This document shows, piece after piece, positions 1 through 4,576 of a stretch of 6,613 nucleotides of DNA. How positions within the stretch are numbered: the stretch's first letter is position 1; each line of letters begins with the position of its first letter. Made by a program: the position numbers and the translations under genes. This DNA comes from Moraxellaceae bacterium UBA2032. Lineage in GTDB: Bacteria; Pseudomonadota; Gammaproteobacteria; Pseudomonadales; Moraxellaceae. The notes under the pieces were generated by a model. That model ran no database searches and had not been told where the DNA came from. It saw only the letters and a program-made list of their open reading frames with translations. The stretch is from assembly GCA_002333125.1 (NCBI GenBank), contig DDBM01000132.1, positions 1-6,613 of the forward strand, written 5' to 3'.

Positions 1-11
1 TTTTAAAAGTG

Positions 12-43
12 AGGGTGTATCCAATTTTGGATATGCCTTTTTT
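12..43 (+). terminator. Intrinsic terminator of an upstream gene outside the window
   Basis: Bases 14-22 (GGTGTATCC) pair with 29-37 (GGATATGCC) with two G-U pairs around a six-base loop, and six T follow at 38-43. This is the standard rho-independent layout on the plus strand. It implies that a plus-strand gene ends just left of the window. The downstream arm overlaps a possible -35 box for the toxin-antitoxin operon. Confidence 0.65.
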
Positions 44-55
44 ATTGGCTATAAT
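27..55 (+). promoter_or_regulatory. Candidate sigma-70 promoter for the brnT-brnA pair
   Basis: TTGGAT at 27-32 and a perfect TATAAT at 50-55 are separated by 17 bases. The -35 box matches only three of six consensus positions, but the -10 box is exact and the spacing optimal. Transcription would start near 61-63, leaving a leader of about 35 bases before the toxin gene. A second, weaker pair lies just downstream: TTGCAA at 59-64 and TACAAT at 81-86 with a 16-base spacer. The sequence alone cannot say which one is used. Confidence 0.4.
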
Positions 56-64
56 CACTTGCAA

Positions 65-82
65 TATGCACAAACGTACATA
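65..82. promoter_or_regulatory. Imperfect palindrome, possible antitoxin operator
   Basis: TATGCAC at 65-71 and GTACATA at 76-82 form an inverted repeat with six of seven positions paired and a four-base centre. It lies between the candidate -10 boxes and the toxin start codon. BrnA-type antitoxins carry a ribbon-helix-helix domain and are known to repress their own promoters, so this is a reasonable operator candidate. Binding is inferred only. Confidence 0.3.
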
Positions 83-96
83 CAATAAGAATTATT

Positions 97-375
97 ATGA
101 TAAAGATTGAATACGACCCCGACAAAGCCGCATTAAACCCGATTAACCATGAGGGAGTTACTTTTGATGAAGCCAAAGCCGTATTACTAGACCCTTACGC
201 TTTAACTAAAGAAGATACAGACGCGCAAGGTGAACAGCGTTTTACATCTTTGGGCATGGGGGCTAAAAATCGTGTTTTGGTGGTAGTTTGGACGTTACGC
301 CACGACACAGTAAGGCTCATATCCGCTTGGAAAGCGAATCAACCACAGAGAAAACACTATGACAAACAATTCTGA
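97..375 (+). CDS. brnT: BrnT-family ribonuclease toxin (type II toxin-antitoxin)
   Basis: This 92-residue protein matches the BrnT fold in order: the opening IEYDPDKAALN (residues 4-14), the GVTFDEA segment near 20-26, the LDP of 31-33, GEQRF at 45-49, the core strand RVLVVVWT near 59-66, and the closing VRLISAWKA at 72-80. BrnT toxins are small RelE-like ribonucleases that slow translation and are neutralised by the adjacent BrnA. The toxin comes first and the antitoxin start lies inside its last codons (17-base overlap), the usual brnTA order. The ATG at 97 is preceded by AAGAATTATT, a weak ribosome site. Compared with the common family pattern as I remember it, the KHGV motif reads NHEGV, the ISAR motif reads ISAW, and the glutamate expected near residue 84 is Gln. 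Activity may therefore differ. Family assignment is confident; toxicity is not shown. Confidence 0.87.
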   Translation: MIKIEYDPDKAALNPINHEGVTFDEAKAVLLDPYALTKEDTDAQGEQRFTSLGMGAKNRVLVVVWTLRHDTVRLISAWKANQPQRKHYDKQF

Positions 376-649
376 CCCTGTTTATAACGAATTAGCCGAC
401 CTTGATTTTGGCGATGCAAAACCCGTGTCTAAAACTCCTGTATTAGCCGCATTACAAGCGCAGCAAGAGGGAAAAACCCGTGTGACCATGCGTATAGATA
501 GCAAGGTTTTAGCCGTGTTTAAAGCCAAAGCCGAAGCCACAGGCGGCAATTATCAAACCATGATTAACCAAGCATTACAGGAATACGCACAAGGCTTAAC
601 ATTGGTTGATGTTATCCGCGATACCATACGCCAAGAGTTGCACCATTAA
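359..649 (+). CDS. brnA: BrnA-family ribbon-helix-helix antitoxin
   Basis: This 96-residue protein is the expected partner of the overlapping BrnT. Residues 1-38 are a polar, probably flexible N-terminal arm that would wrap the toxin. Residues 39-80 look like a ribbon-helix-helix DNA-binding domain: strand KTRVTMRID (39-47), helix SKVLAVFKAKAEAT (48-61), a turn at GGNYQT (62-67) and a second helix MINQALQEYAQ (68-78). The GNYQTMIN stretch is the family hallmark, usually written GYQTRIN. A 16-residue tail (TLVDVIRDTIRQELHH) follows the domain. The ATG at 359 has an AGAG stretch eight bases upstream, inside the toxin gene, and the 17-base overlap implies coupled translation. BrnA would neutralise the toxin and repress the shared promoter. 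The assignment rests on motif order and on the toxin neighbour. Confidence 0.87.
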   Translation: MTNNSDPVYNELADLDFGDAKPVSKTPVLAALQAQQEGKTRVTMRIDSKVLAVFKAKAEATGGNYQTMINQALQEYAQGLTLVDVIRDTIRQELHH

Positions 650-666
650 GTAAATAACCTTGTGAC

Positions 667-693
667 GACAGACCGCCTTAGTGCGGTTTTGTC
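667..693 (+). terminator. Probable terminator of the brnT-brnA operon
   Basis: ACCGC at 672-676 pairs with GCGGT at 683-687 around a six-base loop, and the stem extends outward through GACAG (667-671) with TTGTC (689-693) past a one-base bulge. It begins 17 bases after the antitoxin stop codon. The short T run lies partly inside the stem, so it is a weaker intrinsic terminator than the others in this window. Confidence 0.5.
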
Positions 694-747
694 ATTTATG
701 GCCTCATGTTTATTTACTGGCAAATAATCGACACGTTTTAGGTTTAT

Positions 748-832
748 GTTGATGGATTAAATACTACAAAATACTACTTTTACGCCATTAGACCCGTAAA
801 ACAAATTTACTTTTACCTACGTTGATGGATTA
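748..832 (+). repeat. 12-base direct repeat pair, 73 bases apart
   Basis: GTTGATGGATTA occurs exactly at 748-759 and 821-832. The three bases before each copy (TAT and TAC) are both tyrosine codons, so each copy reads YVDGL in its own plus-strand frame. The two frames differ by one position. Confidence 0.6.
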
Positions 833-1033
833 GAAAATAAAAAACCACTCAAAGCTAACAACATCAAGGCTTACAGGCTGTTTTGTGAATTACCCTATCA
901 ATGTAGTTTTCTTTTATTTACCTTTACTAAACCTTTACCAACAATAGCCTATAAAGTGTGTGTACTGACATTTTAATAGCCACCTTGTTACCGCCACCGA
1001 ATTATTATTTTTAGGGGATAAATAGGCTTTTTA

Positions 1034-1077
1034 GGGGGGTAGCAAAATAAAAAGGGGGTACTTTTGGGGATACTTTT
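1034..1077 (+). repeat. Cluster of G-tract direct repeats
   Basis: GGGGGTACTTTT at 1054-1065 is followed directly by GGGGATACTTTT at 1066-1077, a near-perfect 12-base tandem repeat. A related GGGGGGTAGCAAAA begins at 1034, and GAGGGTACTT recurs at 1233-1242. Spaced short repeats of this kind resemble arm-type binding sites of tyrosine integrases, but no integrase is present in the window, so this function is only a suggestion. Confidence 0.45.
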
Positions 1078-1163
1078 CAATATAAGCAAAAATAAAATCA
1101 TTACAAAACAATAAATTAAGTGCTTAATGTGGATTCCGCTCAATAATACATTCAGTATTATCT

Positions 1164-1198
1164 AAAAAGCCTGTAGTCTCAAAGATTACGGGCTTTTT
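1164..1198. terminator. Strong bidirectional intrinsic terminator
   Basis: Bases 1164-1178 pair with 1184-1198 as a 15-pair stem with two G-U wobbles and a five-base loop. The stem starts with five A and ends with five T, so it works in both directions. On the minus strand it lies 66 bases past the stop of the receiver gene and probably ends that transcript. A smaller hairpin (ATAATAC 1143-1149 with GTATTAT 1155-1161) lies next to it. Confidence 0.75.
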
Positions 1199-1264
1199 AT
1201 TGTCTGCAATATTTATTAAAAAAGTAACAAATGAGGGTACTTACTAGTCCCCTAACACAATTCA

Positions 1265-1630
1265 CTATACTTTTAATAAGCCTTCTACGCAGCTAATTAA
1301 CTCAGACTCAGCCACTTCTTTAACTAGATACGCTTTAGCTCCTTGACGCAAACCCCAAAGCCTGTCTGTTTCTTGGTCTTTAGTACTCACAATCACAATA
1401 GGGATGTTAGCCGTTGCAGGATTTTTACTTAATTGACGTGTCGCCTGAAAACCACTCATCACAGGCATAATAACATCCATCAAAATAAGGTCAGGTTGAA
1501 GCTTTATTGCAGCTTCTATGCCTTCTTGACCTGTTTGTGCCACAGTACAAGTATAGCCATGTTGCTCCAATAAGTGCCGCATTGCCTCTATGTAGGTTGG
1601 TGAATCATCCACAATCAAAATATGCGCCAT
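1265..1630 (-). CDS. Stand-alone PilH-like response regulator receiver protein
   Basis: The protein has 121 residues and consists only of a CheY-type receiver domain, with no output domain. Visible features: acidic pair D8-D9, phospho-acceptor D52 in LILMDVIMP, switch serine S82, lysine K104 and the switch aromatic Y101. The stretches GFQATRQL (60-67) and STKDQETDRLWGLRQGA (82-98) strongly resemble PilH of the Pil-Chp twitching-motility pathway, where a kinase passes phosphate to the aspartate. No pilG, pilI, pilJ or kinase gene is nearby, so the partner kinase is unknown. The start at 1630 is preferred because AGGGGG (minus strand, 1637-1642) lies six bases upstream and the protein then opens as MAHILIVDDS; an in-frame start at 1675 would add 15 residues unlike the family. 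The residue after K104 is Glu instead of the usual Pro. Confidence 0.87.
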   Translation of the reverse strand: MAHILIVDDSPTYIEAMRHLLEQHGYTCTVAQTGQEGIEAAIKLQPDLILMDVIMPVMSGFQATRQLSKNPATANIPIVIVSTKDQETDRLWGLRQGAKAYLVKEVAESELISCVEGLLKV

Positions 1631-1632
1631 AA

Positions 1633-1642
1633 CCTTCCCCCT
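1633..1642 (-). promoter_or_regulatory. Ribosome binding site fixing the receiver gene start
   Basis: Read on the minus strand this is AGGGGGAAGG, two to seven bases ahead of the ATG at 1630. No comparable site precedes the upstream in-frame start at 1675, so it decides the start. Confidence 0.6.
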
Positions 1643-1858
1643 AATTTTAAACGACTCACACCTAGTCACGTGCAAGTCAACTGTTTGTACTTATTCTTTT
1701 TTATCGTTAAGGAACTGCTAATATATTTATAGTAGAACTTGCTAGGTTTAGCATGTTTTTTATGTGAATACAAATATACCTATCAGCTAAACACCAGATA
1801 AAATAAACAACGCCATTCCACCTGCAATAGATGTTACAGAGTAATGCGTAATTCTTGA

Positions 1859-2068
1859 TTATTTATTTGTAGATAATTGCCGTAGCGTGGTTACACTCTG
1901 CCCTGATATTCCCCAATTATCAGTATCGACTTCGTCAATCACTACAACTGTGGTGGCTGGGTTTTTATTTAATACTCGTACTAACAAATCGGTAACACCT
2001 GCAATCAACTCGGCTTTTTGTGCGGTTGTTGCACCCTCTTTAGTAATTTTGATATTAACGTAAGGCAT
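1859..2068 (-). CDS. Small 4-oxalocrotonate tautomerase family protein
   Basis: This 69-residue protein has the size and outline of the 4-oxalocrotonate tautomerase family. Met1 is followed by Pro, which after Met removal would be the catalytic amino-terminal proline. Then come the strand YVNIKIT, the AQKAELIAGVTDLLVRVL helix and the strand TTVVVIDEV, ending in DNWGISG (residues 50-56 counting Met), which matches the family FGIGG turn. Such proteins form hexamers of small subunits and catalyse keto-enol tautomerisation of unsaturated acids. By my alignment the two arginines of true 4-oxalocrotonate tautomerase (Arg11 and Arg39) fall on Ala12 and Val40 (Pro counted as 1), so the substrate is probably different. 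AGGA (minus strand, 2076-2079) lies seven bases before the ATG. The gene starts 32 bases after the terminator of the upstream dehydrogenase and no clear promoter is visible in between. Confidence 0.85.
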   Translation of the reverse strand: MPYVNIKITKEGATTAQKAELIAGVTDLLVRVLNKNPATTVVVIDEVDTDNWGISGQSVTTLRQLSTNK

Positions 2069-2100
2069 AAATCTATCCTATTTAAACGTGTGTCGTCGCT

Positions 2101-2130
2101 ATTTAAAAAAGGGCGCAACTTGTGCGCCCT
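2101..2130 (-). terminator. Rho-independent terminator of the aldehyde dehydrogenase gene
   Basis: On the minus strand AGGGCGCA (2130-2123) pairs with TGCGCCC(T) (2117-2110) around a five-base loop, and TTTTTTAAAT follows. The stem is GC-rich, eight pairs long, and starts 16 bases after the dehydrogenase stop codon. It should separate the dehydrogenase from the tautomerase gene, apart from read-through. Confidence 0.85.
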
Positions 2131-2145
2131 CTCTTACTCAAAAAC

Positions 2146-3606
2146 TTACAACATTGGCCACTTCATCGAATCAACGGTCATACGAATGATTTTACGACGG
2201 CTCTCGTCATAAGGGGGGAAGAATAAACGCACCATCATTAATTTAGAGGCTTTAACCACGGCTCGTTCATGAGAAAATGCTTTAAAACCAAAATGACCAT
2301 GTGAGTTGCCAATGCCTGAGTTATTCACGCCACCAAAAGGCAAATTACCATGCACAAACTGCATTAAACAGTGATTAATACACACACCGCCCGAACTAGT
2401 ACGCGTCACGACTTTTTGCACCACATCATCGTTATAACTCCATACATACAACGCTAAAGGCTTAGGATTAGCATTAATCTCGGCAATGACTGTGTCGATG
2501 TCGCTATAACCAATAATAGGCAATACAGGGCCAAAAATTTCTTCACTTAAAATGTGTGCATTAGCAGGCACTTGGTCAAGAATAGTCGGCGCAACATAAC
2601 ATCGCTCTATGTCCACCTCACCGCCTGTCATGACTTTTGCACCTTTTTCAACGGCATCATTTAACAAACCTGCAACCCGTTGTGTATGCCGTTGATTAAC
2701 GATGCGTGTTAAATCTAAACTCGATTTTTGCTCACTGGGTGTTAGACCATAACGTGCCTGAATCACAGAGCGACACGCATCTATAAACGCATCTTTGACG
2801 GCGTTATGTACATAAATATAATCGGGCGCAACACAGGTTTGGCCATTATTTAAAAACTTGCCCCACATCAAGGTTTCTGCTGCTACTTGTAAATTGGCCG
2901 TTTCGTCAATAATCGTCGGAGATTTTCCGCCTAACTCTAAAGTGACGCTGGTTAAGTTTTTGGCTGCGGCTGCCATAACCACTTTGCCCACCATCGGTGA
3001 GCCTGTAAAAAAGATATGGTCAAAAGGCAAGGCTAACAAAGCTTCGGATGTGGCTAAACCACCTTCAAATAAAGCCACTTCGTTAGATGAAAACACATCT
3101 TGAATAATATCGGCCATGACTGCCGACACATTGGGCATCATTTCTGACGGTTTAATAATCGCGGTATTACCTGCCGCTAAAGCCGACACTAAAGGGCCAA
3201 AACATAAGTTTAATGGGTAATTCCACGGGGCAATAATTAACACTCGGCCACGCGGTTGATATTCTACCCATGCGCTAGTGGTGAGCATCAAACTGGTCGG
3301 ACTCACTTTTTGTGGCTTCATCCATTGCTTTAATCGCCCTACTGCATGGCGAATTTCGTCCAAAACAGGCATTAACTCAGTCACATCGACTTCGGCCACA
3401 GGCTTACGGTAATCTAATTCAAAGGCATGATAAAACGCTTGTCTATGTTCTAAGACCGCTTCACGCAAACGCTTTAAACGCGTAATACGTTGTTCGGCTA
3501 CCGACTCACGCCACCGAATGGCAGTGGCTTGTTGTGAGTCAAATACAGTTTTTATCTGTTGTGGGTCGGATTCTGTAATCATAGCAACGGGTGACATCGT
3601 ATTCAT
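2146..3606 (-). CDS. Class 3-type aldehyde dehydrogenase (coniferyl aldehyde dehydrogenase-like)
   Basis: The 486-residue protein is a full-length NAD(P)-dependent aldehyde dehydrogenase that oxidises aldehydes to carboxylic acids in the cytoplasm. All key elements are present: APWNYP with N129, cofactor lysine K152 in IIKPSE, the FFTGSPMVGK turn (199-208), general base E224 in LELGGKSP, nucleophile C258 in NNGQTCVAPDY, and EEIFGP with E356. The length, the NYPL segment and the C-terminal RLFFPPYDESRRK place it in the ALDH3 branch, near proteins named coniferyl aldehyde dehydrogenase. The real substrate cannot be read from sequence; medium or long-chain and aromatic aldehydes are all possible. 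The ATG at 3606 has only a weak GAG about ten bases upstream. The gene follows the pterin dehydratase by 37 bases on the same strand, so co-transcription is likely, and it ends at a strong terminator. Confidence 0.92.
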   Translation of the reverse strand: MNTMSPVAMITESDPQQIKTVFDSQQATAIRWRESVAEQRITRLKRLREAVLEHRQAFYHAFELDYRKPVAEVDVTELMPVLDEIRHAVGRLKQWMKPQKVSPTSLMLTTSAWVEYQPRGRVLIIAPWNYPLNLCFGPLVSALAAGNTAIIKPSEMMPNVSAVMADIIQDVFSSNEVALFEGGLATSEALLALPFDHIFFTGSPMVGKVVMAAAAKNLTSVTLELGGKSPTIIDETANLQVAAETLMWGKFLNNGQTCVAPDYIYVHNAVKDAFIDACRSVIQARYGLTPSEQKSSLDLTRIVNQRHTQRVAGLLNDAVEKGAKVMTGGEVDIERCYVAPTILDQVPANAHILSEEIFGPVLPIIGYSDIDTVIAEINANPKPLALYVWSYNDDVVQKVVTRTSSGGVCINHCLMQFVHGNLPFGGVNNSGIGNSHGHFGFKAFSHERAVVKASKLMMVRLFFPPYDESRRKIIRMTVDSMKWPML

Positions 3607-3643
3607 TGTTAATAACTCTTTATTTAATTTTGGTACTTATTTG

Positions 3644-3928
3644 TTAGGTATAGCGCATACGCCATAATTGCTCAATGGCAATCGCGAGGGCAATGTCTTT
3701 GCCTGTGACTGTTTGCACATCGTGTGTTGTCAGCCCAATAACCACTTTATTATAGGAATTAGACCAATCAGGATGATGGCTAGCACGTTCGGCTAACATG
3801 GCAACTTGGGTCATAAAACCAAAGGCTTCGATAAAATCCTTAAAGAGATATTCTCGATGTAATTTGCCTGCCTTCATACGCCAATCGGGATGCCCATGAA
3901 AAAATGGCTCTAAGCTGAGGTAGTTCAT
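3644..3928 (-). CDS. phhB: Pterin-4a-carbinolamine dehydratase (PCD/DCoH family)
   Basis: The 94-residue protein carries the family signature: E47-R-A-S-H51-H52-P53, then Y59, then H69 and D78, with KLHREYLFKDFIEAFGFMTQVAMLAE before it. The histidines H51, H52 and H69 are the catalytic set. The enzyme dehydrates 4a-hydroxytetrahydropterin formed by aromatic amino acid hydroxylases so that the cofactor can be recycled. No phenylalanine hydroxylase gene is in the window, and in bacteria lacking one the protein may have another pterin-related role. The start at 3928 is chosen because the N-terminus through HPDW then fits the family length. Longer in-frame starts at 3964 (ATG) and 3979 (GTG) add residues unlike the family. 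None of the starts has a good ribosome site. The sequence resembles the type with HHPDWSNSYN and not the Pseudomonas PhhB type, so the gene symbol is by function only. Confidence 0.85.
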   Translation of the reverse strand: MNYLSLEPFFHGHPDWRMKAGKLHREYLFKDFIEAFGFMTQVAMLAERASHHPDWSNSYNKVVIGLTTHDVQTVTGKDIALAIAIEQLWRMRYT

Positions 3929-4091
3929 AGTTATTATAATGAGTTGAGCAAAAGTTGGTATCATCGTACCAAAGCTCACGGCTTAAACAAGCTGAAATTT
4001 AGATTTTATGAAGGTTTTAATTTTAGGGGCTAGTGATATTTGAAACCAGTGCCTATTTTAGGCTAAATTTTGATCATGTTACGCTATTTTT

Positions 4092-4149
4092 CCCTCACTC
4101 TAACTCTCTCCCACAGGGAGAGAGAACTCGCTCTCCCGTTGGGTGAGGG
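4092..4149. repeat. REP-like palindromic intergenic element
   Basis: A 58-base element with nested symmetry. The outer arms CCCTCAC (4092-4098) and GTGAGGG (4143-4149) pair perfectly. Inside, CTCTCTCCC (4104-4112) pairs with GGGAGAGAG (4116-4124) around a three-base loop. A second CTCTCCC at 4131-4137 could pair with the same GGGAGAG (4116-4122), giving a competing hairpin. The CCCTCAC...CTCTCCC...GGGAGAG pattern resembles dispersed palindromic repeats common between genes in many gammaproteobacteria. It lies 30 bases past the stop of the DUF2721 gene and has no T run on that side, so it is more likely a repeat than a true intrinsic terminator, although it may protect the mRNA 3' end. Confidence 0.7.
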
Positions 4150-4179
4150 CTAAATCAAAACATCAACAGTCCTTAATCT

Positions 4180-4572
4180 CTACACATTTAAATCAGATAA
4201 CTCAATTTCTAAGGCATCCAGCGAGATTCTAATTTCGACCACCGACATCGCCAATGACCCCATTAAACACAACAAGCTAACCGCAAATGTCCAACGTCCT
4301 GCTTGTTCGTTGTCAAAAAACAAACACAGCATAGACACCACACAAAAGAAAAAACTAATACCACCATAGGTTTGCATACGTCTAATTAAACGTAAGCGTT
4401 TGCGTAAATTAGCTAATTGACCATGATAACTGGCCAAATGTTTTCGTTGTTCGTGGTTGGCGTGTAGGCTTCTAATTAAAGTCGCTAAGGCCAAAAAACG
4501 ATTGGTATAAGCCAGCATTAATAACGAAATCGCAGGAAACAAAATCGCGGGGGTAGTCACGTTCATTTCCAT
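4180..4572 (-). CDS. DUF2721 family integral membrane protein
   Basis: The 130-residue protein matches DUF2721 from end to end: TPAILFPAISLLMLAYTNRFLALATLIR at the start, a basic central segment NLRKRLRLIRRMQ (55-67), and the ending EIRISLDALEIELSDL. Three hydrophobic segments are visible, roughly residues 9-32, 70-87 and 94-112, so it is an inner membrane protein with a positively charged loop of about 35 residues between the first two. The molecular function of the family is not known. The ATG at 4572 lies four bases after the livF stop and has AGGGGA (minus strand, 4581-4586) eight bases upstream, inside the last livF codons. It is therefore very likely co-transcribed and translationally coupled with livF. 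A second in-frame ATG at 4566 is possible but less well placed. Confidence 0.85.
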   Translation of the reverse strand: MEMNVTTPAILFPAISLLMLAYTNRFLALATLIRSLHANHEQRKHLASYHGQLANLRKRLRLIRRMQTYGGISFFFCVVSMLCLFFDNEQAGRWTFAVSLLCLMGSLAMSVVEIRISLDALEIELSDLNV

Positions 4573-4576
4573 TACG

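Larger units (their letters stand above)
650..1264. other. Gene-free AT-rich region between brnA and the receiver gene
   Basis: These 615 bases hold no convincing gene on either strand. What can be seen: the terminator-like hairpin at 667-693; a 12-base direct repeat GTTGATGGATTA at 748-759 and 821-832; a tandem repeat of AAATACTAC at 759-767 and 769-777; G-tract repeats at 1034-1077; and paired hairpins at 1143-1198. The base composition is clearly richer in A and T than the flanking genes. Start-less open frames at 742-825 and 800-976 both read YVDGL, which may mark decayed coding sequence. The region could be the scar of a lost mobile element, but no integrase or transposase is visible. 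Confidence 0.6.

Noticed and set aside
1110..1145. Possible tRNA 3' end near GTGGATTCCGCTC before the terminator
   Set aside because: There is no GGTTCGA-type T-loop, acceptor stem or anticodon arm.
1631..1675. Longer start for the receiver protein adding MHVTRCESFKIRGKV
   Set aside because: The added residues do not resemble receiver N-termini, and a good ribosome site sits just ahead of the ATG at 1630.
1735..1760. Plus-strand hairpin GCTA/TAGC followed by a T run
   Set aside because: The stem is short with a mismatch, and no plus-strand gene ends here.
2018..2212. Plus-strand ORF of 64 codons across the tautomerase start and dehydrogenase end
   Set aside because: It lies opposite two well-supported genes and a terminator, and the protein has no family features.
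2858..3103. Plus-strand ORF of 81 codons opposite the aldehyde dehydrogenase
   Set aside because: It is the complement of conserved catalytic regions of the dehydrogenase, hence a shadow frame.
3929..3979. Longer pterin dehydratase starting at GTG 3979 or ATG 3964
   Set aside because: The extra residues do not fit the family, and neither start has a ribosome site. Not fully excluded.
4092..4149. Intrinsic terminator of the Uma2-liv-DUF2721 cluster
   Set aside because: On the minus strand the structure is followed by AAAAATAG and not by a T run; the nested symmetry fits a REP-like repeat better.
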